Below the pieces are notes generated by a model that was given only the letters and a program-made list of their open reading frames with translations, searched no databases and had not been told where the DNA came from. Of a DNA stretch of 64,000 bases, positions 26,898 through 36,035 are shown in pieces; position 1 is the first letter of the stretch, and each line of letters opens with the position of its first letter. The position numbers and the translations under genes were made by a program. This DNA is from Flavobacterium degerlachei (GTDB lineage Bacteria; Bacteroidota; Bacteroidia; Flavobacteriales; Flavobacteriaceae): the NCBI RefSeq assembly GCF_900106645.1, contig NZ_FNMV01000006.1:1-64000 (forward strand), in the 5' to 3' direction.

Positions 26898-29312
26898 CTA
26901 TCCCTTTTTCACGTTTGACATTGACTCAATTAATTCCGTATTAAAAGTATCATCTAATTTAATAAAAGCATATAAAGGAACGGTATTGGCTCCATATTTC
27001 TGTTTTTCATAATCAGCAGAATATCCTAAAAACACTTTTTCTTTATTTAAATAATTTGCTCTTTTTACCAATTGAAAAATTGCTTGCTTATAAAGATTCA
27101 TTGATTCAACATACTCATAATTTAACCCCATAATTAATGGAGAATAATGCTTATCACCACGGAATGACCATACACAGCAGATTGCCTCGTCCCCTCCTTT
27201 TAATTTAATATCCATAAATTCCCAATCTTCATATTTAGACAGGGTTTTAGTTATCTTGGTCGGATATTTAAAGTAGTTAACTGCATGATTATCTCTTTTT
27301 ACATTTTGAAATAAATCATAATAATGTTCTGCTTCTTTATCGTTTATTGTGCTTTTAAAAGTAACATCGAATTGATCTTCATATTTGAACACATACCTTT
27401 GAATATTTCTTTTATTGTTTTTTGACGGGATCTGTTCAAGAAATTCTTCGTTTGTATTCCAGTTTTGAATCGGAATTATATTCACATTTGGCATGCTTAT
27501 TTTAGCAAAACCTTCATTTTCAAAATATTCAATGTATTTAAAATCAGACTGGAAATCTCTTAAAATAACAACTGTTGAATCAGTGGCTTTTTTTAATTTT
27601 TCGACCTCAATAAAAAACTCACTCAAAGCTTCATTCACTAAAGGATGTTTTTCATTTATAAATAAATGATTCCCTTCGGTAAATAATGAACCCATAGCCA
27701 ATGTTTTTGAACATAAGTAATACGGATCCTGCTCTCTTTGTTTTTCAATTTGCATAGAAATGTTTTCCAATGCTAAAAGATCATCTTTATAAAGTCCAGA
27801 GGTAAAAAATGTAGCTACTATTACTTCGTTATTTTCATCTTTAATGATTAAATAATGAAATCCCCAATTCTCCTCTACTTTTTCATTATTCGAAAAAATT
27901 TCTTCGATACATCGTAGACCATTATGAGAATAACTCCCATTGTCTTTAAATAGATTGTCCCATAGTTGAACATCTATTTCATCGATACTAGTGTAGGAAT
28001 ATACAAAAACTTTTGCTAAATCAACCCGTTTTATTGTGCTTTCTCCTTTAAAAGGAATCTTAAATGTCTTATAGATCTTCTCTAAATCCTCATTTTCCTC
28101 ATCAACTGCCAAATGAAAATTTTTACCAATTGAACTTACTAATTGGTCAATATGCTCTTTTGTATTATGTCTTGTAAGCGTGAAACGCAATCCTGATTTA
28201 TCATTAGGAACGACTGGATATGTTGCAGTGTTTACATACAAACCGTCAGCCATAACACGTTGAATTAAATTATGCGTTATCTTGACAGATCCACCACCTA
28301 TAAAATAAATCGGCGTTTCGTTTGACGAAGTGTTGGTTAAATTCAAGTCTTCTAATTTCGTATTTAAATACTCCATCAAGTCTTTTAACTCCTCTTGATA
28401 TACTTGGCCTTTTTCTGAAAGTAAAATCTCTGCAGATCCGATTGCTGCTCCGACATTTGCCGGAGATAAAGGATGTGTATAAGATAGAATCCCTCCATAT
28501 ATATCCACTTTTCGATACATTTCGGTGTCATTAAAAATAGCAATACCACCTATACTTCCAAAACCTTTGGCCAAAGTACTAATCAAAACTACCCTTTCAC
28601 TATGCTTAAAATATTCAAAAACACTACCACAGCCATTTGTTCCAGTCCATCCCACACCATGAGCATCATCAAAATACAAATGAAATTTTGGGTATTTTTC
28701 TAATAAATACAGAAGCTCTTTTTTATGAGGTAAATCACCATACATCGAATAAACTCCGTCAGCCATATACCAGATCTTATCATATTGGTTATAGCCTCTT
28801 TTAATAAAGTCTTCCAACATTTCCATACTATTATGGCGAATCATCTTCACCATGGTACCTTGCAATTTTGCAAATTGACAAGGATATTGCACGCTATAAT
28901 GAACTTGTTGATCCAGAATAATTAAATCACTAGGTTGTATAATAGTACCCAACACCGATTGATGCGTAACTGAGGTTGAAGGATATATTACTACTGGATG
29001 ATTATCAAATATTTTACTGATTAGACTCTCTAACTCTTCTAAGTAAGGCGCCTTAACAAAAGCTCTTGAAATGGAGAAATGGGAACCATATCTATCCAAT
29101 AACTCATGGCTTTTAGCCAAAATATGGGGATGTTTTTCTAATCCCAAATAACCACAAGTACCAAAATTGATTAATTCCTGATTGTTTATTTTTAAAAACT
29201 CTCCATCAAATACTTCTTCTTCAGAAGCGAGATGCATTATTTTCTTGTTTTTACCTGAAGTGACTACATGATCAATCACATCATATGCACTAGTATGTTT
29301 TATTTTTGCCAA
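26898..29312 (-). CDS. Alpha-oxoamine synthase fused to an acyltransferase-like C-terminal half
   Basis: The 804-residue protein joins two halves. Residues 1-410 are a PLP enzyme of the alpha-oxoamine synthase group (BioF, KBL, serine palmitoyltransferase, CqsA). They show GTCGYLGLEKHP, the FDDAHGVGW motif (residues 214-222), and PLP lysine K249 in STLAKGFGSIGG. Residues 430-804 look like a GNAT/FemAB-type acyltransferase pair (WSFRGDKHYSPLIMGLNYEY). The start codon is TTG, because no ATG or GTG lies upstream in frame before a stop. The first gene of the operon, it may make a lipid (sulfonolipid-like) base or a diffusible alpha-hydroxyketone signal. That role is inference. Confidence 0.75.
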   Translation of the reverse strand: MAKIKHTSAYDVIDHVVTSGKNKKIMHLASEEEVFDGEFLKINNQELINFGTCGYLGLEKHPHILAKSHELLDRYGSHFSISRAFVKAPYLEELESLISKIFDNHPVVIYPSTSVTHQSVLGTIIQPSDLIILDQQVHYSVQYPCQFAKLQGTMVKMIRHNSMEMLEDFIKRGYNQYDKIWYMADGVYSMYGDLPHKKELLYLLEKYPKFHLYFDDAHGVGWTGTNGCGSVFEYFKHSERVVLISTLAKGFGSIGGIAIFNDTEMYRKVDIYGGILSYTHPLSPANVGAAIGSAEILLSEKGQVYQEELKDLMEYLNTKLEDLNLTNTSSNETPIYFIGGGSVKITHNLIQRVMADGLYVNTATYPVVPNDKSGLRFTLTRHNTKEHIDQLVSSIGKNFHLAVDEENEDLEKIYKTFKIPFKGESTIKRVDLAKVFVYSYTSIDEIDVQLWDNLFKDNGSYSHNGLRCIEEIFSNNEKVEENWGFHYLIIKDENNEVIVATFFTSGLYKDDLLALENISMQIEKQREQDPYYLCSKTLAMGSLFTEGNHLFINEKHPLVNEALSEFFIEVEKLKKATDSTVVILRDFQSDFKYIEYFENEGFAKISMPNVNIIPIQNWNTNEEFLEQIPSKNNKRNIQRYVFKYEDQFDVTFKSTINDKEAEHYYDLFQNVKRDNHAVNYFKYPTKITKTLSKYEDWEFMDIKLKGGDEAICCVWSFRGDKHYSPLIMGLNYEYVESMNLYKQAIFQLVKRANYLNKEKVFLGYSADYEKQKYGANTVPLYAFIKLDDTFNTELIESMSNVKKG

Positions 29313-29567
29313 AATTTTAGGATATTTAATTAGTAGATTGGGGGAATCTTCACTTTAATTATGGCAAAAGTAATCAATAATTAACAATTTAAAAAACTGG
29401 TATTTTTTTTAAAAATGCATGACGCTGAGGGAACTAACACTAAAAAACATCTTCTATAAGAGTTTTCTTAGAAAGAGTAAATTACTAAATGGTTCTTTTA
29501 AGCAACGAACGTCTTGGCTATATGTAGGAATTAACCATATGTTACGTGTAGCTTTTTAGGATTTATC
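29313..29567. other. 255-bp gap with promoter for the oxoamine synthase operon
   Basis: No coding sequence or hairpin was recognised. A minus-strand TACTTTTG (29372-29365) is the likely promoter of the operon. Confidence 0.5.
29365..29372 (-). promoter_or_regulatory. -7 promoter element of the oxoamine synthase operon
   Basis: The minus strand reads TACTTTTG, an exact TAnnTTTG match, about 53 nt upstream of the TTG start codon. Confidence 0.5.
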
Positions 29568-31592
29568 TTATATTTTGTTCAAAACAATTTTCTCGTTTTG
29601 TTTGTCAAGCATCATTTGAAAAAACTCTTTCAATGCTTGGTAATAATCTGCCAAGACGATTGCTTTACTAATCTCAGTTGTCATACTAATTTGCAATTGA
29701 TTCCCAGTATTAGCTATATCATATTTAAAAGTACCAATACCATCAACAGCTGCAATACTCAATTCATCAGGAATAGTTTCTACAGCATAACCCTTAGGAA
29801 TTTCTATACTGATATTGTATCTCTTTTGATTCGGGTATCCAAAATCAATAGGATATTCTCTTATCTCTTGTTTAAAAGGGTTTCCCTTAGCTCCGAGAAA
29901 TAACCCTGGAGAAATATAGATTTTATCATTTACTCTCTCGAAATCTTTAGTGCTTTTGAACTTGTATGATTCAACAATTGGTTTTAACACTTCTAAATCA
30001 TTTTCACGTTCGTAATCCTCAACTTCAATATCATTGTTTTGGTGTTCTAATTCCTCTAAATAAGTATCCTTAGTGGTACCACCATTATTCTGTCTAAACA
30101 ATAAAGCTTCGTGATTTGTAAGTTGTCTTTTTAATTTTCCCAGAATTGTACCATTGTCATTTACAACAGCATTCATGATTATCATTTCTCTCGAAAGAGT
30201 TGCTGGCGTTAGATTTACCTCTACTGAAGTTCCATCCTTTCTAATCAATCGTCCGAACCAGTTTAAATCCCTCAAAGGAAGCACATTGGGAACGGATAAT
30301 ATTTCAGTAGCATCTAGTAGTTGCAACCCACTGGATCTTTCAACACCTACAATAACATAATTAAAAGCCGTTATATTAGGAAACAGTGCAATCCCATTTG
30401 ATCGTGTACTCACTAAAACTGGATTTGCAGCTAAACCCGCATAGCGAAGCATTGCAGTTAGCATTAAATTAATTTCGGCTACATTACCTATTTTATTTTT
30501 GTAAGCTGTTTTAACACCATCATTACAAGAATATCCATAATAATTGTTCCATTTGATATTTGTCTTAACATACATAAAGATTGCAGCCACTTTTTCTTCT
30601 TCTGAATTCAAACCTGCGATTACGACATCGATATCATCTTCAAAGTAAGCTGTTTTTGCTAATTCCAAACCAAAATCGTCATAATCGTAAATTGTCTTCA
30701 CAACAGCATTCCAATCAGTCGACAAATATTTCAGTGGCTGATTTGGATACTTAATCATGGAAACTTCTTGAACTAAACCAGCCGTGTAATTTTCTATATT
30801 ATTCACATAAGCTTCTTCAATCATTCCAGGCAAATTTTCTGCAATATAAGTTGTTCTGGTTTCTTCATAAGAAAGCTTACTTTGGGTATAATTACTGGTC
30901 TGTCCCCTCATTAATCCTGCACCGTCCTCTCTTTCCATAGTAGAAAACAGAACTGATTTTGCCTTTTTCTCAACTGTCACTTTAGGGAAAACAAAACCCT
31001 TGAAATTGGTGTTTAAGGTGTAATATTCTGGAATAAAAGAACGGTACTCTGAATAATTAACTGGGATACTAGCTTGAAAAGTCCAGTCTTTCGGACTCCC
31101 TACATAAGGCGTCTTTATAGTGTATTCAAATTCAATTACAGAACCTTCTTTGACATTGGGCATAGATATTTTTTTTTGTCCCCAATACCTATTTACCTCA
31201 TCATCAAATTCTCCATCTTTGCTGAGTTTTGTTTTTTCAATTTTCCCCTCGACTAAATTATAAGTTATCGCATCTGAAAACGTTACGTTTTCTTTTGAAC
31301 CATTCCCTAAATAATACTTGACCTTTTGGTTTGCCCAATCATAACCTTCTTTCTTGTAAATCTTGATACGAGTTTGAACCTCGGTAGTCATTACAAATCC
31401 ATTACTTTTTGAATAGTCATAACTAGTTTTTCCTTTTTTAAACAATATTGCAGCAACAGCAGCAGTGTCTTTAGGATGCGATTTTTCTTGAAGCTCTGCA
31501 ACGGAAACTTTACCGAGTTCAAATTCTTGTGCCTTTAAACTAGAAAAACATGTTGTTACAAATAAAAGGATCGCAAATTGGTTAAATTTCAT
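29568..31592 (-). CDS. DUF3857 / transglutaminase-like secreted protein, second copy
   Basis: The 674-residue protein has a signal peptide (MKFNQFAILLFVTTCFSSLKA). An N-terminal DUF3857 region follows, then a transglutaminase-like fold with KIGNVAEINLMLTAMLRYAG, where Cys of the catalytic triad is replaced by Glu or Asn. A C-terminal beta domain with SKAIVLADYYQALKEFFQ completes it. It lies 4 nt from the first copy, so the pair forms an operon. The family is common in Bacteroidota envelopes and its role is unknown. The apparent loss of the active-site Cys suggests a non-catalytic protein. Confidence 0.85.
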   Translation of the reverse strand: MKFNQFAILLFVTTCFSSLKAQEFELGKVSVAELQEKSHPKDTAAVAAILFKKGKTSYDYSKSNGFVMTTEVQTRIKIYKKEGYDWANQKVKYYLGNGSKENVTFSDAITYNLVEGKIEKTKLSKDGEFDDEVNRYWGQKKISMPNVKEGSVIEFEYTIKTPYVGSPKDWTFQASIPVNYSEYRSFIPEYYTLNTNFKGFVFPKVTVEKKAKSVLFSTMEREDGAGLMRGQTSNYTQSKLSYEETRTTYIAENLPGMIEEAYVNNIENYTAGLVQEVSMIKYPNQPLKYLSTDWNAVVKTIYDYDDFGLELAKTAYFEDDIDVVIAGLNSEEEKVAAIFMYVKTNIKWNNYYGYSCNDGVKTAYKNKIGNVAEINLMLTAMLRYAGLAANPVLVSTRSNGIALFPNITAFNYVIVGVERSSGLQLLDATEILSVPNVLPLRDLNWFGRLIRKDGTSVEVNLTPATLSREMIIMNAVVNDNGTILGKLKRQLTNHEALLFRQNNGGTTKDTYLEELEHQNNDIEVEDYERENDLEVLKPIVESYKFKSTKDFERVNDKIYISPGLFLGAKGNPFKQEIREYPIDFGYPNQKRYNISIEIPKGYAVETIPDELSIAAVDGIGTFKYDIANTGNQLQISMTTEISKAIVLADYYQALKEFFQMMLDKQNEKIVLNKI

Positions 31593-31596
31593 TAGG

Positions 31597-33507
31597 TTAG
31601 ATTTTGGTTAATATGATTTTGGCATTGTCATTTCTAGAAACTTGTTCTATAAAAAGGCGGTATTCATCGTACTCTGTGTTTGAATACATTCCTTTTTTTA
31701 TAAATAAACTGCGTTTATAAACTAAGTTACTACCGTCTTTCTTTATAAACTCACTTTTGTACTCTCCAAACTTACTCTTTAATTCAAAATTAGTGGGCAA
31801 AAATTCAATAGCAAACTCTTGAGGTAGCGCTATCGAAATTTCATCTAGGTCAGAAAAACCTCTTTGAATTTCAAATGGATTCTTGCGGTTTCTAATTCTT
31901 TTCACAGACCTAGTGTATTGATTGTAGGCATTAACAGCAAACATCATTTTATCAGCAGAAACACTCCCATAATTTACTGCACTTATTTCAGCGGTTTCAG
32001 TCAATTTAATATTTTCCTTGTCATTTGACAAAACGGTACTGTTGATTTTCAAATTATTAATATTACCCCAGTACTGTTTATAATACGCCTCCTTTTCTGT
32101 CGGCTGCAGAATTTCAACTGCTGCTTTCTGATTGTATTGTGACCCTTGGGAAACGATAGTTATATGTCCCTTAAAATCGCCGTTTTGTGACAATGAATAG
32201 CTACCTAAACTGATTTGAGTATTGTTCTTATCTTCATAAATTTTGGTTCTAACAATTTCGCCTCCATCTGGCTTCACAACTAAAACGTCCCTATCATCGG
32301 TGAAGATACCTTGATATCCAAAAGGATCACTTTGACTCGTACATTCCAGCCAAACATATTCCTTCCCATCTGGAATCGCCAAAATCATGTGGTTCCCTTG
32401 CATCGAAACAAATTCAGATTCAATATCTTTCTTATAGCGATCACCATATAAAATGACATTATAAGACGGCACGTCAACCGCATCCAAAAGTGCTTTTGTA
32501 TAATTGGTCAAAGCCTTACAATCCCCATATCCAAATCTGTCCACATCATTGGCAAGCATTGGTTTCCATCCGCCAATCCCTACCTGGATGCTGACATACC
32601 TTGATTTTTGCTGAACATAGTTGTAAATTAATTTCGCTTTCGCAATTAGGTCTCTTTCGTCTCCAACAAGGGTTCTCATTTGCGTCTTTGTCTCTTCGGA
32701 TAAAGCAGTTGTGCCCGCCAAAATGGCATCTGAGTACCATTTCCCAAATTCCTTCCATGTTTTTGCTCTTCCATCTACATCTTCTAAATGAAAAACTTCC
32801 AAACCCATCATTACTTTCGGCAAAATGGTTCCAAAGGCAGGACTGCTATCTTCCTGTTTTTGAGCCAGAATATTAGTGGCAACATAAGATAGTTGGATGT
32901 CAGTATCTATCGTTTTTTGGATATTAAAACCTGAAAAATTAAATTCCATTTTCTTAAAACCAAGTTCAGTTGGATACTGGACATTTAGAACACTTTTTTC
33001 AACGCCTACAAAAAAATTACTAACAGGATACCAGTGCGGAATAAAAGCTGTTGTGGAAGTTTCAATTTCACTTTCATAAAGCACCGTAAATGGATATTGT
33101 ATGGGAGTGTAATCTAAATAAACGTACCTACTATCTGAGAAAAGTGTACTACCTCCAATAGCAGACTGGTCTTTAAAATCCTTTCGTTTTATTTTTTTGA
33201 TTTCTTTACCAAAGCTATCAAAAATCAATGCCTCAATATTTTTGACAGAAGTTTTTTTATTATAATTTTCTACGGCATCTATTGACGAAAGCCCCTTTTC
33301 ATTAAGAACAGTAATCACCCTAATGGTTTTAATATTCATGTTTCGTTGAGAAGAAACAGTTATATCAATTTGATTTAAACGTACAATTGCATTCGCATTT
33401 TCTTTAAGGCTATCCGCGATAAGCGAAGTTTCATATTCATTTTTTTGGGCTTGGGCACTTAAAAATGCTAATACACAAAATAATATAAGTAGGTTTTTGA
33501 TTTTCAT
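31597..33507 (-). CDS. DUF3857 transglutaminase-family secreted protein, first copy
   Basis: The 636-residue protein has a signal peptide (MKIKNLLILFCVLAFLSAQA). The DUF3857 domain follows, then a transglutaminase core with RFGYGDCKALTNYTKALLD (Cys-containing catalytic motif), GNHMILAIPDGKEYVWLECT (His) and a nearby Asp. Unlike the second copy it retains the Cys. It is the first gene of the pair. It is probably exported to the envelope and its substrate is unknown. Confidence 0.88.
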   Translation of the reverse strand: MKIKNLLILFCVLAFLSAQAQKNEYETSLIADSLKENANAIVRLNQIDITVSSQRNMNIKTIRVITVLNEKGLSSIDAVENYNKKTSVKNIEALIFDSFGKEIKKIKRKDFKDQSAIGGSTLFSDSRYVYLDYTPIQYPFTVLYESEIETSTTAFIPHWYPVSNFFVGVEKSVLNVQYPTELGFKKMEFNFSGFNIQKTIDTDIQLSYVATNILAQKQEDSSPAFGTILPKVMMGLEVFHLEDVDGRAKTWKEFGKWYSDAILAGTTALSEETKTQMRTLVGDERDLIAKAKLIYNYVQQKSRYVSIQVGIGGWKPMLANDVDRFGYGDCKALTNYTKALLDAVDVPSYNVILYGDRYKKDIESEFVSMQGNHMILAIPDGKEYVWLECTSQSDPFGYQGIFTDDRDVLVVKPDGGEIVRTKIYEDKNNTQISLGSYSLSQNGDFKGHITIVSQGSQYNQKAAVEILQPTEKEAYYKQYWGNINNLKINSTVLSNDKENIKLTETAEISAVNYGSVSADKMMFAVNAYNQYTRSVKRIRNRKNPFEIQRGFSDLDEISIALPQEFAIEFLPTNFELKSKFGEYKSEFIKKDGSNLVYKRSLFIKKGMYSNTEYDEYRLFIEQVSRNDNAKIILTKI

Positions 33508-33654
33508 AGGGGTACTTGAAAATGTGAATAAATTACCAAATAGGGAGATTAAACAGAGTACTCATACCAATAATGGTATAATTCTGTGTTATTTTGGTTT
33601 TTTTAATTATTCGTGGTTCTCAAAAATAGAATAAATCTTACAATAAACAAGTAA

Positions 33655-34107
33655 TTATTCTCTATTTTTACTATCTATAATTATCGTGACTGGTCCATCG
33701 TTTAAAAGACTCACTTTCATGTCAGCCCCAAAAATACCAGTTTGTATTTTCTTCCCAAATTCTTTTTCTAAGTTCTGAACAAATTTCTCATACAATGGAA
33801 TGGCAACATCCGGCTTTGCTGCTTTGATATAAGAGGGCCGGTTGCCTTTTTTAGTAGCGGCATGAAGTGTAAATTGACTAACCACAATGATATCGCCATC
33901 TATGTCTTTTACTGATAGATTCATCACCTGATTCTCATCTTCAAAAATACGAATTTTAGTAATTTTTCCAACCAGCCAATCAATGTCTTCTTGATTATCT
34001 GAATCTTCTATACCAATTAAGATTAGTAGTCCTTTTTGGATATCGGCTACAATTTTACTATCAATGGTTACGGACGCGGAGGAAACTCTTTGGAGGACAA
34101 CTTTCAA
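33655..34107 (-). CDS. dtd: D-aminoacyl-tRNA deacylase
   Basis: The enzyme removes D-amino acids from tRNA. The 150-residue length fits DTD, with MKVVLQRVSSASVTID at the start, the VSQFTLHAATKKGNRPS active-site segment, and the MKVSLLNDGPVTIIID motif near the end. The start codon appears to be TTG (34107) because no ATG lies in frame upstream. It lies 36 nt downstream of rsgA on the same strand, so co-transcription is likely. Confidence 0.94.
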   Translation of the reverse strand: MKVVLQRVSSASVTIDSKIVADIQKGLLILIGIEDSDNQEDIDWLVGKITKIRIFEDENQVMNLSVKDIDGDIIVVSQFTLHAATKKGNRPSYIKAAKPDVAIPLYEKFVQNLEKEFGKKIQTGIFGADMKVSLLNDGPVTIIIDSKNRE

Positions 34108-34143
34108 ATTAATGGTGAATTATAAATTATGAATAGAAGGTAT

Positions 34144-35121
34144 TTATTTTCTGTTTTCGTCACTGATTGCTCGATCCTCATTATGAATGTCAGTACGATA
34201 ATTTTCATCATCCCCTTCCAACAGTTTAAGATAACTGTTGTAACGTGACCAGGCTATTTCATCTCTTTCCAATGCTTCCTTCACAGCACACTTTGGTTCG
34301 TCTTTATGCAAACAGTTATTGAATTTACAATGTTCTTTCAACTTAAAGAACTCCGGAAAATAACCACTAATCTCCTCTTTCTCCATATCAACAATTCCAA
34401 AACCTTTAATACCTGGCGTATCAATAATTTTAGCATCAAAAGACAAATCATACATTTCGGCAAAAGTAGTGGTGTGCTGTCCTTGCTTACTTGCCTCAGA
34501 AATTGTTTTTGTTTTTAAATGTAAAGAAGGTTCCATAGCATTAACTAATGTTGATTTTCCAACTCCTGAATGCCCAGAAAACATACTCACTTTACCAATC
34601 ATCATTTCCTTCAATTCCTCAATTCCTTTCATCTCTGTCGAGGAAACACGCAGGCATTTGTATCCTATTTCTTGGTAAACATGTTGCATGTACAATTGTT
34701 CATCCAATGTAGCTTCATCAAAAGTGTCGATTTTATTAAAAACCAATATTGTTTCTATACCATACGCTTCGGCAGTCACCAGAAAGCGATCTATAAAATT
34801 GAAAGTTGTTGGTGGATTATTAATAGTCACCAATAAGAAAACCCGATCAATATTAGATGCGATAATGTGCATCTGGTGTGACAAGTTTACTGATTTCCGA
34901 ACAATATAGTTCTTTCTGTCGTGAATATGGTGAATGGTTCCCGTCACTGTATCCGAAGATTCTTCGAGTTCGTAATCCACTATATCACCTACAGCAATAG
35001 GATTGGTACTCTTGATTCCTTTGATTCGGAATTTTCCTTTCATACGGCATTCAATAAAATCTCCTTGTTCAGATTTTACAGTGTACCAACTTCCTGTAGA
35101 TTTATATACGAGTCCTGTCAT
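34144..35121 (-). CDS. rsgA: Ribosome small-subunit-dependent GTPase A
   Basis: RsgA assists late maturation of the 30S subunit. The 325-residue protein has the circularly permuted GTPase order: an N-terminal OB fold, then NKID (G4), the P-loop GHSGVGKSTLVN (G1), DTPGIKGFGI (G3), and a C-terminal zinc knuckle with CKFNNCLHKDEPKC. The ATG is only 5 bases from the promoter's TACCTTTG (35133-35126), so the transcript may be leaderless. dtd follows. Confidence 0.95.
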   Translation of the reverse strand: MTGLVYKSTGSWYTVKSEQGDFIECRMKGKFRIKGIKSTNPIAVGDIVDYELEESSDTVTGTIHHIHDRKNYIVRKSVNLSHQMHIIASNIDRVFLLVTINNPPTTFNFIDRFLVTAEAYGIETILVFNKIDTFDEATLDEQLYMQHVYQEIGYKCLRVSSTEMKGIEELKEMMIGKVSMFSGHSGVGKSTLVNAMEPSLHLKTKTISEASKQGQHTTTFAEMYDLSFDAKIIDTPGIKGFGIVDMEKEEISGYFPEFFKLKEHCKFNNCLHKDEPKCAVKEALERDEIAWSRYNSYLKLLEGDDENYRTDIHNEDRAISDENRK

Positions 35122-35125
35122 GTTG

Positions 35126-35133
35126 CAAAGGTA
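35126..35133 (-). promoter_or_regulatory. -7 promoter element of rsgA, possibly leaderless
   Basis: The minus strand reads TACCTTTG, then CAAC and the start ATG. A start site 5-7 nt after the element would fall on or next to the ATG. Confidence 0.5.
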
Positions 35134-35140
35134 AAATATT

Positions 35141-35174
35141 GTTTCAAGTTTAAAGTTTAAAGTTTGAAGTTTTT
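35141..35174 (-). repeat. AAACTTT heptad tract upstream of rsgA
   Basis: On the minus strand about four heptads (CTTCAAACTTTAAACTTTA then AACTTGAAAC) lie just upstream of the rsgA promoter. Confidence 0.7.
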
Positions 35175-35190
35175 ATTAATGTCCAAAACA

Positions 35191-35228
35191 AAAAATTCCC
35201 CCAACTTTCTTTAGAAGCTGTGGGAATT
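35191..35228 (-). terminator. Intrinsic terminator of the CsgG-like gene
   Basis: AATTCCC (35194-35200) pairs with GGGAATT (35222-35228), and the inner loop adds partial pairing. The minus strand has a T6 run after the hairpin. Confidence 0.65.
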
Positions 35229-35285
35229 AATTATATTAATTTTAATTGATAAAAAACACTCTTTTTTATTTTCAATTATGAAACC

Positions 35286-35930
35286 TTAAATTTGGTATGG
35301 AAAATTCCTACCTACTTTCCTCATCATTCTTTCCATCATTGCACTTGGTGAACTCATCACATCTTCATTCATCTGTTTGTAAAATCTCCATAATAATTCT
35401 CCATCTTTACCATTATTAATCTGCATCGTTAATTCACCTGTAGCAACCTTACCTGTGCCAAAACCAATCAAAAGTGATTTCACGATAGCACCACCTTCAC
35501 TACCCGTTTTCTCATAAGCGTAACTACATTTAATAACAGCATCAACACCTAAAATTTTTGCTAATTCATCTGAGGTTAATTCATCTAGCTTTTCAATAAT
35601 ATCATTTTTTTTCAGTAACGCATTAGTTCTATCGATATCTTGAACTGTAACTGAATAATCTGATGACTTCCTTAACAGGTATGTATATAATCCAGACTGC
35701 ATATTTGCCCCTAAGTTTTTCTCATCCTCTTTATTAGTTGCCTCATTATAGTTCTTAGGTAATCTTTTAAATGAAATGGTAGCTTTAAAAGGCAAAATAG
35801 CTACTATTTTGTGAGTTGTAATTTCTTCTTTTAAATTTTGAGATTCAAAAACCTGTTTGGCACTATCAAACTGGGAAAATGCAAATACTGAAGTAAATAG
35901 GCAAATAAAAAGTAAAATTTTTTGTTTCAT
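35286..35930 (-). CDS. Secreted protein resembling the CsgG/LpoB-type fold, function unknown
   Basis: The 214-residue protein has a signal peptide (MKQKILLFICLFTSVFAFSQ). The strand IVAILPFKATISFK and the motif LAKILGVDAVIKCSYAYEK recall CsgG-, LpoB- and TolB-N-type domains, which are periplasmic or outer-membrane assembly factors. The C-terminal MERMMRKVGRNFPY is amphipathic. No confident family assignment is possible. It is followed by a terminator and preceded on the same strand by the end of the Phe/Tyr operon. Confidence 0.6.
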   Translation of the reverse strand: MKQKILLFICLFTSVFAFSQFDSAKQVFESQNLKEEITTHKIVAILPFKATISFKRLPKNYNEATNKEDEKNLGANMQSGLYTYLLRKSSDYSVTVQDIDRTNALLKKNDIIEKLDELTSDELAKILGVDAVIKCSYAYEKTGSEGGAIVKSLLIGFGTGKVATGELTMQINNGKDGELLWRFYKQMNEDVMSSPSAMMERMMRKVGRNFPYQI

Positions 35931-35972
35931 ACTATGAAAGTTAGGGTTAAATAATTAACTCAATATTACAAA

Positions 35973-35999
35973 AAAACCTACAAATAAATTGTAGGTTTT
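35973..35999 (-). terminator. Intrinsic terminator of the Phe/Tyr operon
   Basis: AAAACCTACAA (35973-35983) pairs perfectly with TTGTAGGTTTT (35989-35999) around a 5-nt loop. On the minus strand the hairpin is followed by T-rich sequence, just after the DAHP synthase gene. Confidence 0.85.
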
Positions 36000-36035
36000 G
36001 ATAAATAAAAAATAATAAAATTTGTTCTGTTCCAA

